From positions 1 through 7,188 of the forward strand of contig JAJCYL010000141.1 of NCBI GenBank assembly GCA_029262955.1: a stretch of 7,188 nucleotides of DNA, in the 5' to 3' direction. A program made the position numbers and the translations under genes. A model generated the notes under the pieces. It saw only the letters and a list, made by a program, of their open reading frames with translations. It searched no databases and had not been told where the DNA came from. This DNA is from Cytophagales bacterium. Lineage in GTDB: Bacteria; Bacteroidota; Bacteroidia; Cytophagales; Cyclobacteriaceae. Shown in pieces: positions 1 to 5,906 of this stretch. Each line of letters starts with the position of its first letter. Within the stretch, counting starts at the first letter, position 1.

Positions 1-887
1 TCCACCTGAATACGGGTATTCATCTCCATGAAGTAGAAATCCCCATGTTTATCCACAAGGAATTCAACAGTTCCTGCGCCTTCATACTTGATGGCCTCAG
101 CGCCGGTAATTGCTGCCTTACCCATTTTTTCCCTTAATTTCTGATTAACAACAGGAGAGGGTGTTTCTTCAATAAGTTTTTGATGTCGCCTTTGAATGGA
201 ACAGTCCCTTTCTGATAAATGACAGGCGTTCCCTTTCTTATCTCCAACAATTTGAATTTCAATATGTCTTGGCTCCTCAATGAACTTTTCCAGGTATAAA
301 CCATCATTTCCAAAAGCTGCTTCGGATTCCATTCTTGCATCATCCCAAGCTTTTTGAAATCCTTCCGGCGCTTTAACAATTCTCATTCCCCTTCCACCGC
401 CACCGGCTGTTGCCTTCAGAATGACCGGATATTTTATTTTCTTGGCAATTTCAAGGCCTTGTTTTACGCTGTCTAAAAGGCCATCAGATCCGGGAATTGT
501 AGGAACTCCAGCCTTCTTCATGGTATCCTTGGCAGTGGCTTTGTCGCCCATTCGGTTGATCATGTCTGCTGATGCCCCAATGAACTTTATCTTATATTCT
601 TCACAAATCCGACTGAATTCAGCATTCTCGGACAAGAATCCATAACCAGGATGAATGGCATCGGCATTCGTAATTTCTGCAGCAGAAATTAAACTTGGAA
701 TGCTTAAATAGGAGTCCTTGCTAGGTGGTGGACCTATACACACTGCCTCGTCGGCAAAACGAACATGCAAACTCTCTTTGTCAGCAGTAGAATATACGGC
801 AACCGTGCTAATATCCATTTCCTTACAGGTACGGATAATGCGAAGGGCAATTTCACCCCTATTTGCTATTAGAATTTTCTTAAACAC
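1..887 (-). CDS. accC: Biotin carboxylase subunit of acetyl-CoA carboxylase, partial (C-terminus beyond window edge)
   Basis: This enzyme carboxylates the biotin carried on AccB using ATP and bicarbonate, the first half-reaction of acetyl-CoA carboxylase, in the cytoplasm. The first 295 residues are visible; E. coli AccC has about 449. The N-terminus reads (M)FKKILIANRGEIALRI, the family hallmark. Next come HPGYGFLSEN and MGDK (K116, ATP-binding in E. coli). The Gly-rich ATP-grasp loop follows K158 (KATAGGGGRGM), then ERDCSIQRRHQK (K237, equivalent to E. coli K238). The visible part ends in EMNTRIQV, where E288, N290 and R292 fall at the E. coli numbers. The frame is open throughout. The start is GTG at 885-887, because the in-frame stop of accB lies only five codons upstream and no other start fits. 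There is no Shine-Dalgarno sequence, so translation is probably coupled to accB, 12 bp upstream. The missing part would hold the rest of the C-terminal domain. Confidence 0.97.
   Translation of the reverse strand, partial: MFKKILIANRGEIALRIIRTCKEMDISTVAVYSTADKESLHVRFADEAVCIGPPPSKDSYLSIPSLISAAEITNADAIHPGYGFLSENAEFSRICEEYKIKFIGASADMINRMGDKATAKDTMKKAGVPTIPGSDGLLDSVKQGLEIAKKIKYPVILKATAGGGGRGMRIVKAPEGFQKAWDDARMESEAAFGNDGLYLEKFIEEPRHIEIQIVGDKKGNACHLSERDCSIQRRHQKLIEETPSPVVNQKLREKMGKAAITGAEAIKYEGAGTVEFLVDKHGDFYFMEMNTRIQV
671..691. repeat. Perfect 10-bp inverted repeat with 1-bp centre inside accC
   Basis: The bases at 671-680 (taatttctgc) are the exact reverse complement of those at 682-691, around a single central base at 681. 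The stretch encodes LISAAEI in AccC, a conserved part of the family. The symmetry may therefore be a by-product of the codons for Ile-Ser-Ala-Ala-Glu-Ile. The one-base centre makes an RNA hairpin unlikely without opening the inner pairs; as DNA it would suit a dimeric binding protein. No function can be shown. Confidence 0.35.
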
Positions 888-899
888 GAGATATTGAAA

Positions 900-1382
900 T
901 TAAGAAGGATCAATCAGAAAGAGTGGCTGGTCATATTCCACCGGCTGAGCATTGTCAACCAATACTTTTACGATGGTTCCCGACACTTCGGATTCTATTT
1001 CGTTGAATAATTTCATGGCCTCGATAATGCAGACGGTTTGACCCGTTGAAATTTCGTCCCCAACATTAACAAAGACGTCCGTTTCCGGGTTTTGGGACCT
1101 ATAAAAGGTCCCAATCATTGGCGATTTAACCTCCACATACTTGCTATCATCACTTTTTGCTCCTTCACCGGCAGATGATGCTCCCTGAGGAGTAACCGGA
1201 GGTGGAGAGGCAGTCGCTGGTGCTGGTGTAGAAATAACCGCCGCGGATGCCCCTTCAACCACTGAGGTTGATTTAGCACTTCTTTTTACCCTTATTTTGA
1301 ATTCGCCGGTTTCAATGTTTACTTCCTCCAAACCTGAATTTGAAATGAAGTCGATTAAATCCTGTATCTCTTTTGCTTTCAT
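900..1382 (-). CDS. accB: Biotin carboxyl carrier protein of acetyl-CoA carboxylase
   Basis: AccB carries biotin, shuttling the carboxyl group between AccC and the carboxyltransferase (AccA/AccD, not in this window) to make malonyl-CoA. It has 160 residues, close to E. coli BCCP (156). Residues 1-35 form the N-terminal helical region (MKAKEIQDLIDFI) thought to contact AccC and oligomerise. Residues 50-75 are a Pro/Ala/Ser/Gly-rich flexible linker. Residues 81-158 form the biotinyl domain: SPMIGTFYR, then an inserted segment SQNPETDV matching the 'thumb' typical of AccB, then EAMKLFNEIE with the biotinylated lysine K124. The domain closes with a QPVEYDQPLFLI strand. The ATG at 1380-1382 begins exactly at the family N-terminus and has no Shine-Dalgarno sequence. 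The gene lies 52 bp downstream of efp and 12 bp upstream of accC in the same reading frame. Confidence 0.98.
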   Translation of the reverse strand: MKAKEIQDLIDFISNSGLEEVNIETGEFKIRVKRSAKSTSVVEGASAAVISTPAPATASPPPVTPQGASSAGEGAKSDDSKYVEVKSPMIGTFYRSQNPETDVFVNVGDEISTGQTVCIIEAMKLFNEIESEVSGTIVKVLVDNAQPVEYDQPLFLIDPS

Positions 1383-1400
1383 TTTGTGGGCTCTATTTTT

Positions 1401-1432
1401 CTAAAGTAATGTTTTTCCTATGGTATTCACAA
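1401..1432 (-). promoter_or_regulatory. Possible internal promoter ahead of accB
   Basis: On the minus strand a TTG (1430-1432) is followed after 21 bp by TACTTTAG (1401-1408). This is one mismatch from the Bacteroidota -7 consensus TAnnTTTG, at a typical spacing. It would start transcription a short way ahead of the accB ATG. Both elements lie partly in the arms of the inverted repeat at 1402-1442, so the match may be incidental. It is a weak candidate. Confidence 0.2.
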
Positions 1433-1442
1433 CATTACTTTA
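1402..1442. repeat. Perfect 12-bp inverted repeat (stem-loop) spanning the efp stop codon and efp-accB gap
   Basis: Bases 1402-1413 (taaagtaatgtt) are the exact reverse complement of 1431-1442, around a 17-base loop at 1414-1430. The right arm contains the efp TAA stop (1435-1437) and its last two codons. In the leftward mRNA the stem would form just after EF-P translation ends and before accB begins. The stem is mostly A-U and is not followed by a U-run in either direction, so it is a poor intrinsic terminator. An RNA-processing or stability element, a partial attenuator or a protein-binding palindrome are all possible. Confidence 0.55.
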
Positions 1443-1998
1443 CCCTTTCCATATACTCTTTGGTCTGTGTGTTCACCTTTATTTTTTCGTCCTGATTAAT
1501 GAAGAGTGGCACTCTGATTTCTGCACCAGTCTCTAAAGTAGCAGGCTTGGTGGCATTAGTAGCAGTATCACCTCTAATCCCAGGCTCAGTGTAGGTAATT
1601 TGTAACTCTACGGAAGCCGGCAATTCACAATTCAATGCCTTTTCTATTTCTGAGTGGTAAATAACATCCACTTCCTGACCGTCTTTTAGTAGCTCAGGCG
1701 CATTAATGATGGATTCTGGCAAAGCAACCTGCTCAAAAGTGCCACTATCCATGAAGTGATAGCCAATGTCATCTTTATACAAAAATTGGTGCGCCCGTCT
1801 CTCTACCCGGGCAGTAGTTACTTTAACCCCGGAATTAAAAGTGTTGTCCACTACTTTTCCTGAAGTGAGACTCTTTAATTTTGTTCTTACAAAAGCCGGG
1901 CCCTTGCCTGGTTTCACATGCTGAAATTCAACGATTGTATACAGATCATTGTTGTATTCAATGCATAATCCGTTTCTAAAATCTGAAGTCGAAGCCAT
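1435..1998 (-). CDS. efp: Translation elongation factor P
   Basis: EF-P binds between the ribosomal P and E sites and relieves stalling at consecutive prolines. It has 187 residues, the usual length for the family (E. coli 188). Residues 1-65 form the KOW-like domain I, with the modification loop HVKPGKGPAF and the tip lysine K32. The two OB-fold domains follow at about 68-125 and 130-187. The C-terminal signature KPATLETGAEIRVPLF is intact. The tip residue is Lys, so this is not the Arg-type EF-P that EarP rhamnosylates; which lysine modification is used cannot be told here, as no epmA- or epmB-like gene is in view. The start ATG at 1996-1998 is 16 bp after the fabH stop. Its place between fabH and accB ties translation to lipid synthesis in one transcript. 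The stop codon lies in the inverted repeat at 1402-1442. Confidence 0.98.
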   Translation of the reverse strand: MASTSDFRNGLCIEYNNDLYTIVEFQHVKPGKGPAFVRTKLKSLTSGKVVDNTFNSGVKVTTARVERRAHQFLYKDDIGYHFMDSGTFEQVALPESIINAPELLKDGQEVDVIYHSEIEKALNCELPASVELQITYTEPGIRGDTATNATKPATLETGAEIRVPLFINQDEKIKVNTQTKEYMERVK

Positions 1999-2014
1999 TT
2001 GACCGGTTTATTAG

Positions 2015-3013
2015 TTAATTAGAATCATAAGCCCACTTAAGGTAAACTGAACCCCATGTGAAACCACCTCCAAAAGCTGCTAATATAAGATTATCGCCCT
2101 TATTTAATTTATCTTCATAATCCCACAAACACAGAGGAATCGTTCCACTAGTCGTGTTTCCATATTTATGGATATTGAGCATTACTTTCTGGTCACCTAT
2201 ACCCATTCTCTTGGATGTTGCATCTATTATGCGCTTATTAGCCTGATGAGGTACAAGCCATGCAATGTCATCTCCCGTCAGATTATTCTTTTCCATAATC
2301 TTAAAAGAAATATCAGCCATATTAGTCACGGCGAATTTGAATACTGCCGATCCCTCCTGAAAAACATAGTGCTCTCTGGCGGCAATAGTCTCCTGAGTGG
2401 CCGGTCGTCTGCTTCCGCCAGCCTTCATGTGTAAAAATTCCTCCCCACTTCCGTCGGAACGTAACATAGAATCCATAATGCCAGTCCCGTCTTCCGATGG
2501 TTCCAATAATACTGCTCCCCCTCCATCTCCAAATATGATACAAGTAGTTCTATCTGTGTAATCTATAATGGACGACATTTTATCCGCACCTACCACAATC
2601 ACTTTTTTATACTTGCCCGTCTCTATGAATTGTGATGCAGTTATTAAAGCATAAATAAAGCCTGAACAGGCAGCCTGAATATCATAACTAAAAGAATTTA
2701 CTGCCCCAACTGAATTGGCAATAATATTAGCCGTAGCCGGAAAAGGCATGTCAGGAGTGGTAGTTGCACAAATAAGTAATTCAATATCTGCCGGATCTGT
2801 ATTTGTCTTTTGCAAAAGCCCTTTTACCGCCTCAATGCCAATTACCGAGGTTCCCTTATCTTCACCTTTAAGAATTCTCCTTTCCTTAATTCCGGTTCTT
2901 GAAGTAATCCATTCATCAGTGGTTTCTACAATGGATTCCAGCTCCTTGTTGGTCAAGACATAATCTGGAACATATCCCTGAACTCCCGAAATTTTTGCTC
3001 TGACTTGACTCAT
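2015..3013 (-). CDS. fabH: Beta-ketoacyl-ACP synthase III
   Basis: FabH condenses an acyl-CoA primer with malonyl-ACP and so begins type II fatty acid synthesis in the cytoplasm. The 332-residue thiolase-fold protein carries the full Cys-His-Asn triad. C116 lies in DIQAACSGF, H256 in the ACP-binding motif PHQANKRI, and N286 in KYGNTTSG. Other family landmarks are TTDEWITSRTGIKERR near the N-terminus, IFGDGGGAVLL at 160-170 and the C-terminal glycine run AAFGGGFTWGS. The sequence does not show whether the primer is acetyl-CoA or branched acyl-CoA. The ATG at 3011-3013 follows the plsX stop by 9 bp with no Shine-Dalgarno sequence, pointing to translational coupling. The downstream neighbours efp and accB share its transcript, and accB-accC help make its substrate malonyl units. 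Confidence 0.98.
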   Translation of the reverse strand: MSQVRAKISGVQGYVPDYVLTNKELESIVETTDEWITSRTGIKERRILKGEDKGTSVIGIEAVKGLLQKTNTDPADIELLICATTTPDMPFPATANIIANSVGAVNSFSYDIQAACSGFIYALITASQFIETGKYKKVIVVGADKMSSIIDYTDRTTCIIFGDGGGAVLLEPSEDGTGIMDSMLRSDGSGEEFLHMKAGGSRRPATQETIAAREHYVFQEGSAVFKFAVTNMADISFKIMEKNNLTGDDIAWLVPHQANKRIIDATSKRMGIGDQKVMLNIHKYGNTTSGTIPLCLWDYEDKLNKGDNLILAAFGGGFTWGSVYLKWAYDSN

Positions 3014-3022
3014 GGTTGATGA

Positions 3023-3964
3023 TTACTCTGTGAAGGCTTCCTTAATTTTAAGGTAAATATTTGACTCTGCCATGCGGTGAGCCAACAATACCATATTCTT
3101 TATAGCTAAAGCAGTAGAAACACCATGGCCAATTACTACATTTCCATTAATTCCCAACACAGGACTTCCTCCAATTGCCTCATAATCAAATCGATCCAGA
3201 AATTCGTTACTAATATTTCTTCTTTTGACAACGTCATAGATGGATTCGGTTAACTTAAGTATGACATTTCCGGTGAAACCATCACAAATCATTACATCGG
3301 CCTTGTCATTAAATAAATCTCTCCCCTCAATATTCCCGATGAAATTTATTCGCCTACTTAATTTAAATAATTGATAAGCAGCCTGCGTATTTAAAGTTCC
3401 CTTTTGCTCTTCCTCTCCCAGGTTTATCAGGCCAACTTTTGGTTCATCTATTCCAAAAACGTGCTTTGCATAAAGTGAACCTATTTCTCCAAACTGAAGC
3501 AACACATCTGGTTTGCATTCGGCATTGGCACCAATATCCATTAAGATACCAAATCCACCCTTTTCTTTAGGAGCAAAACCTGCAATGCCCGGACGTATAA
3601 TTCCTTCAATGGCTTTGATGGTAAACATGGCTCCTACATGCATGGCACCAGTGTTCCCAGCACTACAGAAGGCATTTATTTCTTTTGCTTTTAGGTGCCT
3701 AAACCCCATTGCAATCGCCGAATTGGGTTTCGTTGTTAAAGCTTTCGTGGGATGTTCTCCCATGCCAATCATTTCAGGAGCGTCAATTAAATCGAACAGA
3801 GTGAGATCTAAATCCTGCCTATGGAGTTCCTGTGTAACAAGATTCTTTTCTCCATAAAGGACAATACTATTCCCTTGTGGCAATTCGTCTATTGCCAATT
3901 TGGCTCCTGCAATGGTGGTCTTTGGAGCGTAGTCTCCACCTGTCGCATCAAGGCCGATCCTCAT
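3023..3964 (-). CDS. plsX: Phosphate acyltransferase PlsX (acyl-ACP:phosphate)
   Basis: PlsX makes acyl-phosphate from acyl-ACP and phosphate, feeding the PlsY step of glycerophospholipid synthesis at the inner face of the membrane. The protein has 313 residues, slightly shorter than E. coli PlsX (about 350). Conserved blocks are the N-terminal LDATGGDYAP (residues 5-14), SAGNTGA (101-107), DIGAN (143-147), LGEEEQKG, FIGNIEGRD and CDGFTGNVILK. The tail reads GGSPVLGINGNVVIGHG (265-281). The N-terminal motif has Thr where most PlsX proteins have Met (DAMGGD), a mild substitution. The ATG at 3962-3964 gives the exact family N-terminus (MRIGLDA), 18 bp after the rpmF stop. The rpmF-plsX-fabH order is widely conserved in bacteria, which supports the call. 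Confidence 0.98.
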   Translation of the reverse strand: MRIGLDATGGDYAPKTTIAGAKLAIDELPQGNSIVLYGEKNLVTQELHRQDLDLTLFDLIDAPEMIGMGEHPTKALTTKPNSAIAMGFRHLKAKEINAFCSAGNTGAMHVGAMFTIKAIEGIIRPGIAGFAPKEKGGFGILMDIGANAECKPDVLLQFGEIGSLYAKHVFGIDEPKVGLINLGEEEQKGTLNTQAAYQLFKLSRRINFIGNIEGRDLFNDKADVMICDGFTGNVILKLTESIYDVVKRRNISNEFLDRFDYEAIGGSPVLGINGNVVIGHGVSTALAIKNMVLLAHRMAESNIYLKIKEAFTE

Positions 3965-3982
3965 AGAGTAAGAACGGCCAGG

Positions 3983-4174
3983 CTAGGCTAGTACTTCTTT
4001 CTCCTGGACGACTTTGCCTTTGTAGTATAATTTACCTTCATGCCAGAAAGCTCTGTGGGATAGGTGAAACTCTCCGGTAGTTGGACAAATTACGTAATTC
4101 TTAGGTTCAATTTTATAGTGAGTTCTTCTCTTATCTCTCCTGGTCTTGGATATTTTACGTTTAGGATGAGCCAT
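3983..4174 (-). CDS. rpmF: 50S ribosomal protein L32, Cys-poor (non-zinc) form
   Basis: L32 is a small protein of the large ribosomal subunit. This 63-residue version starts MAHPKRKISKTRRDKRRTHYK, a strongly basic tail that threads into rRNA. Zinc-ribbon L32 proteins carry two CxxC pairs in the second half. Here only C30 is left of the four (CPTTGEFHLSH, where the second Cys of the first pair is Thr), and the second pair is replaced by FWHEGKLYYKG. Zinc binding by the usual site is therefore not possible. As I recall, such forms are common in Bacteroidota, so this is probably not degeneration. The gene sits between the DUF177 gene (13-bp gap) and plsX (18-bp gap), its usual place. Confidence 0.97.
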   Translation of the reverse strand: MAHPKRKISKTRRDKRRTHYKIEPKNYVICPTTGEFHLSHRAFWHEGKLYYKGKVVQEKEVLA

Positions 4175-4187
4175 ATGCTAATTTCTT

Positions 4188-4700
4188 TTAATTCAATTTT
4201 CTTAAAGCATTCCAACGAGGATCAATTACATCATTGGAATCATCTTTTTCAGATTTATAAACAATTTCTCCAAACTCATTTTCATTTTCAGTCAAATAGT
4301 CAGGATGAACTTTTTTCATTGGTATGGAGACTGTAACATATTCAAAAATTATCTGAGCAAGGTTAATATCTTGACGATCCCAACTAATCACTTGAACATC
4401 CTCACCCAATTCAGACTCCTCATCTCCAAACTTAATTACCAACTGCTTCTTCACATTGATAGGATATAGAAATTCTTCCATACTCCTATCACAAACCAGC
4501 TCCACATTCAATTTGAAATCAAAATCAAATGTCAGCAGATTAACTTTTCTATCAAGCCGCACCTCACAAAATCCCGCCCCCTTTCTTACAATGCTTTCCT
4601 CAAACTCTTCAAAAAAAGAGCTGCTAATCTCAAACCTGAAGTCATGTATTCCAGGTCTGAGAGTGCCGAATCTAACCTCGAATTGTTCCAGAGCACTCAC
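4188..4700 (-). CDS. DUF177 (YceD-family) protein, linked to large-subunit rRNA
   Basis: This 170-residue cytoplasmic protein belongs to the DUF177/YceD family, whose gene almost always lies just upstream of rpmF. Work on family members in E. coli and maize links it to accumulation of 23S rRNA; the molecular role is not settled. Visible family landmarks are a start resembling ALEQFEVRFGTLRPG, then ELVCDRSMEEF (67-77), the long block from INLAQIIFE to PMKKVHP (112-133) and a C-terminal DPRWNALRKL (160-169). Acidic stretches lie at 93-101 and 138-160. No signal peptide or membrane segment is seen. The start is GTG at 4698-4700: an in-frame TGA lies five codons upstream, and the family N-terminus aligns here. 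The gene is the first of the long leftward operon, 97 bp from pdxA. Confidence 0.9.
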   Translation of the reverse strand: MSALEQFEVRFGTLRPGIHDFRFEISSSFFEEFEESIVRKGAGFCEVRLDRKVNLLTFDFDFKLNVELVCDRSMEEFLYPINVKKQLVIKFGDEESELGEDVQVISWDRQDINLAQIIFEYVTVSIPMKKVHPDYLTENENEFGEIVYKSEKDDSNDVIDPRWNALRKLN

Positions 4701-4705
4701 CTCCT
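4700..4705 (-). promoter_or_regulatory. AGGAGG fused to the GTG start of the DUF177 gene
   Basis: The minus strand reads GAGGAGGTGAGTG, so a perfect anti-16S hexamer AGGAGG shares its last G with the GTG start. That leaves no spacer, and a Shine-Dalgarno helix there could not place this GTG in the P site in the usual way. A CTG three codons further (residue 4) lies 8 bases from the hexamer, a normal spacing. Genes of this lineage rarely use Shine-Dalgarno sequences, so the hexamer may be fortuitous. Confidence 0.4.
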
Positions 4706-4731
4706 CTACCTCTCAAATTTGATAAGGAGCG

Positions 4732-4759
4732 CAAAGTTATAACATAAGCTGCTAATAAA
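4732..4759 (-). promoter_or_regulatory. Likely promoter of the DUF177-rpmF-plsX-fabH-efp-accBC operon
   Basis: In the 97-bp gap between pdxA and the DUF177 gene, the minus strand carries TAACTTTGC. Its first eight bases (4732-4739) match the Bacteroidota -7 consensus TAnnTTTG exactly. A TTTA (4756-4759), one mismatch from the -33 TTTG, lies 16 bp upstream, slightly short of common spacing. Transcription would begin near 4726, giving a leader of about 25 bases before the GTG start. It is the best promoter candidate for the leftward operon, though read-through from pdxA is also possible. Confidence 0.5.
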
Positions 4760-4798
4760 CTGCCTGAGTTAGAAAAAAATAGAGTGTATGAGATCCCA

Positions 4799-5818
4799 TT
4801 AATCTGTGTTTTCAGCTCTCATTTTTAAAATGTCACTGGCAAGCATTACTGCTCTTCGCATCGATCCCTCGTCAGCAATGCCTTTCCCAGCCAGATCATA
4901 TCCCGTGCCGTGATCCGGTGAGGTACGAACAACCGGCAGTCCAGCGGTGAAATTGACGCCATTTTGAAATGAGATTGTCTTAAACGGGATCAGACCCTGG
5001 TCATGATACATCGCCATGACGCCATCATATTTCCTAAAATGCAAAGACCCAAAGAATCCATCAGCCGGAAACGGTCCAAAAATCAATTTACCCTTCTCTT
5101 TCAGCTCGTTAATGACAGGCGCAATTACGCGTTCTTCCTCATTACCTAACAAACCGTCATCACCCGCATGGGGGTTTAATCCTAACACAGCAATTTTTGG
5201 TTTATTTATGCCGAAATCCTTTTTAAGTGATTTTTCCATCACCTTCAATTTCTTAGTGATCCGATCCTTTGTGATTTTATCTGCTACATTTCTTAAAGGA
5301 ATATGCCCTGTAACCACTCCCACCCGCAATTCATCACTGACCAACATCATTAGAGTTTCTTTTGCGTCAAAGTAGTCTGCAAAAAATTCTGTATGACCCG
5401 GATAATCGAAAGTTTCACTTTGGATGTTCTTTTTATTAATAGGAGCCGTAACTATTCCTTGAAGCTTGCCTGACTTCAAATCTTCTGTTGCCGATTTCAA
5501 CGAGATTGCTGCATATCTTCCGCTGATTTCAGTAGGGCTCCCGGGACTGATTTCCACCGAATCTTCCCAACAATTCAAAACATTCACCTTTTTATGGTTG
5601 ATGTCATCGAAATTTTTAGCCTGGTGATAGTTAAATTTTTCCAGGTCAAGAGCTTTCCTGTAAAATGCAATCGTTTTTGAAGATGCATAAATCACTGGTG
5701 TGACGTAATTCAGCAGTCGACTGTCAGAAAAAGTCTTTAGAACTACCTCGGGACCAATACCATTTAGATCACCGATCGAAATACCAACTACTTGATTAGA
5801 TCTGTTCTGCTTTTCCAT
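4799..5818 (-). CDS. pdxA: 4-hydroxythreonine-4-phosphate dehydrogenase
   Basis: PdxA oxidises 4-phosphohydroxy-L-threonine with NAD. The product is joined to deoxyxylulose 5-phosphate by PdxJ in the DXP-dependent route to pyridoxal phosphate. It has 339 residues, near E. coli PdxA (329). The three metal-binding histidines are H172 (VVTGHIPL), H217 (GLNPHAGDDG) and H272 (MYHDQGLIPFK). Their spacing of 45 and 55 residues equals that of E. coli H166, H211 and H266. Other hallmarks are GDLNGIGPE (16-24), the substrate-binding PGHTEFFA with H142 and T143, and RTSPDHGTGYDLAGKG near the end. The ATG at 5816-5818 gives a short N-terminal extension (MEKQNRSNQ) before the first strand. It is read divergently from rsmA. 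In E. coli, pdxA and ksgA are co-directional neighbours, so the adjacency persists here but not the orientation. Confidence 0.98.
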   Translation of the reverse strand: MEKQNRSNQVVGISIGDLNGIGPEVVLKTFSDSRLLNYVTPVIYASSKTIAFYRKALDLEKFNYHQAKNFDDINHKKVNVLNCWEDSVEISPGSPTEISGRYAAISLKSATEDLKSGKLQGIVTAPINKKNIQSETFDYPGHTEFFADYFDAKETLMMLVSDELRVGVVTGHIPLRNVADKITKDRITKKLKVMEKSLKKDFGINKPKIAVLGLNPHAGDDGLLGNEEERVIAPVINELKEKGKLIFGPFPADGFFGSLHFRKYDGVMAMYHDQGLIPFKTISFQNGVNFTAGLPVVRTSPDHGTGYDLAGKGIADEGSMRRAVMLASDILKMRAENTD

Positions 5819-5837
5819 TCTTCTTCAAATTGGGCTG

Positions 5838-5871
5838 CCAAGATAAATTGAATTAATGATAATATCGGAAA
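5838..5871 (-). promoter_or_regulatory. Possible promoter of pdxA
   Basis: On the minus strand TATCTTGG (5838-5845) is one mismatch from the TAnnTTTG -7 element. A TTTC (5868-5871), one mismatch from TTTG, lies 22 bp upstream. The pdxA ATG follows about 20 bases after the box. The divergent gap must hold a pdxA promoter unless one lies inside rsmA, but the match itself is weak. Confidence 0.25.
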
Positions 5872-5894
5872 CATAATTCATGGCCCTATATACT

Positions 5895-5902
5895 TACTTT
5901 TG
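5895..5902 (+). promoter_or_regulatory. -7 promoter element abutting the rsmA start
   Basis: TACTTTTG is an exact match to the Bacteroidota -7 consensus TAnnTTTG and ends only 4 bases before the rsmA ATG (5907). If it is used, transcription starts at or next to the ATG and the mRNA is leaderless or nearly so. No convincing TTTG stands at the -33 position; the region around 5870-5878 reads acataattc. A promoter further upstream is therefore not excluded. Confidence 0.4.
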
Positions 5903-5906
5903 ATTA

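Noticed and set aside
134..379. Open frame on the minus strand of 81 codons
   Set aside because: It is a shifted frame of accC, whose own frame is open and gives perfect family motifs over the same bases.
421..645. Open plus-strand frame of 74 codons
   Set aside because: Antisense shadow of accC with no recognisable protein character and no start context.
2168..2963. Open frames opposite and inside fabH (2168-2434, 2322-2543, 2715-2963)
   Set aside because: All are alternative frames of a fully supported FabH; compositions look like translated antisense or shifted sequence.
3513..3857. Plus-strand frame of 114 codons opposite plsX
   Set aside because: Antisense shadow. The PlsX frame carries all conserved blocks, and this product resembles no family.
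4064..4722. Plus-strand frames crossing rpmF and the DUF177 gene (4064-4336, 4456-4722)
   Set aside because: They run antisense across two well-supported genes and have no promoter or family match.
4762..4800. Possible intrinsic terminator after pdxA (T-run on the minus strand near 4773-4779)
   Set aside because: There are seven U in the transcript, but I could find only a weak five-pair stem before them, too far away and with a long loop.
5016..5375. Plus-strand frame of 119 codons opposite pdxA
   Set aside because: Antisense shadow of pdxA, which has complete metal-binding and substrate motifs.
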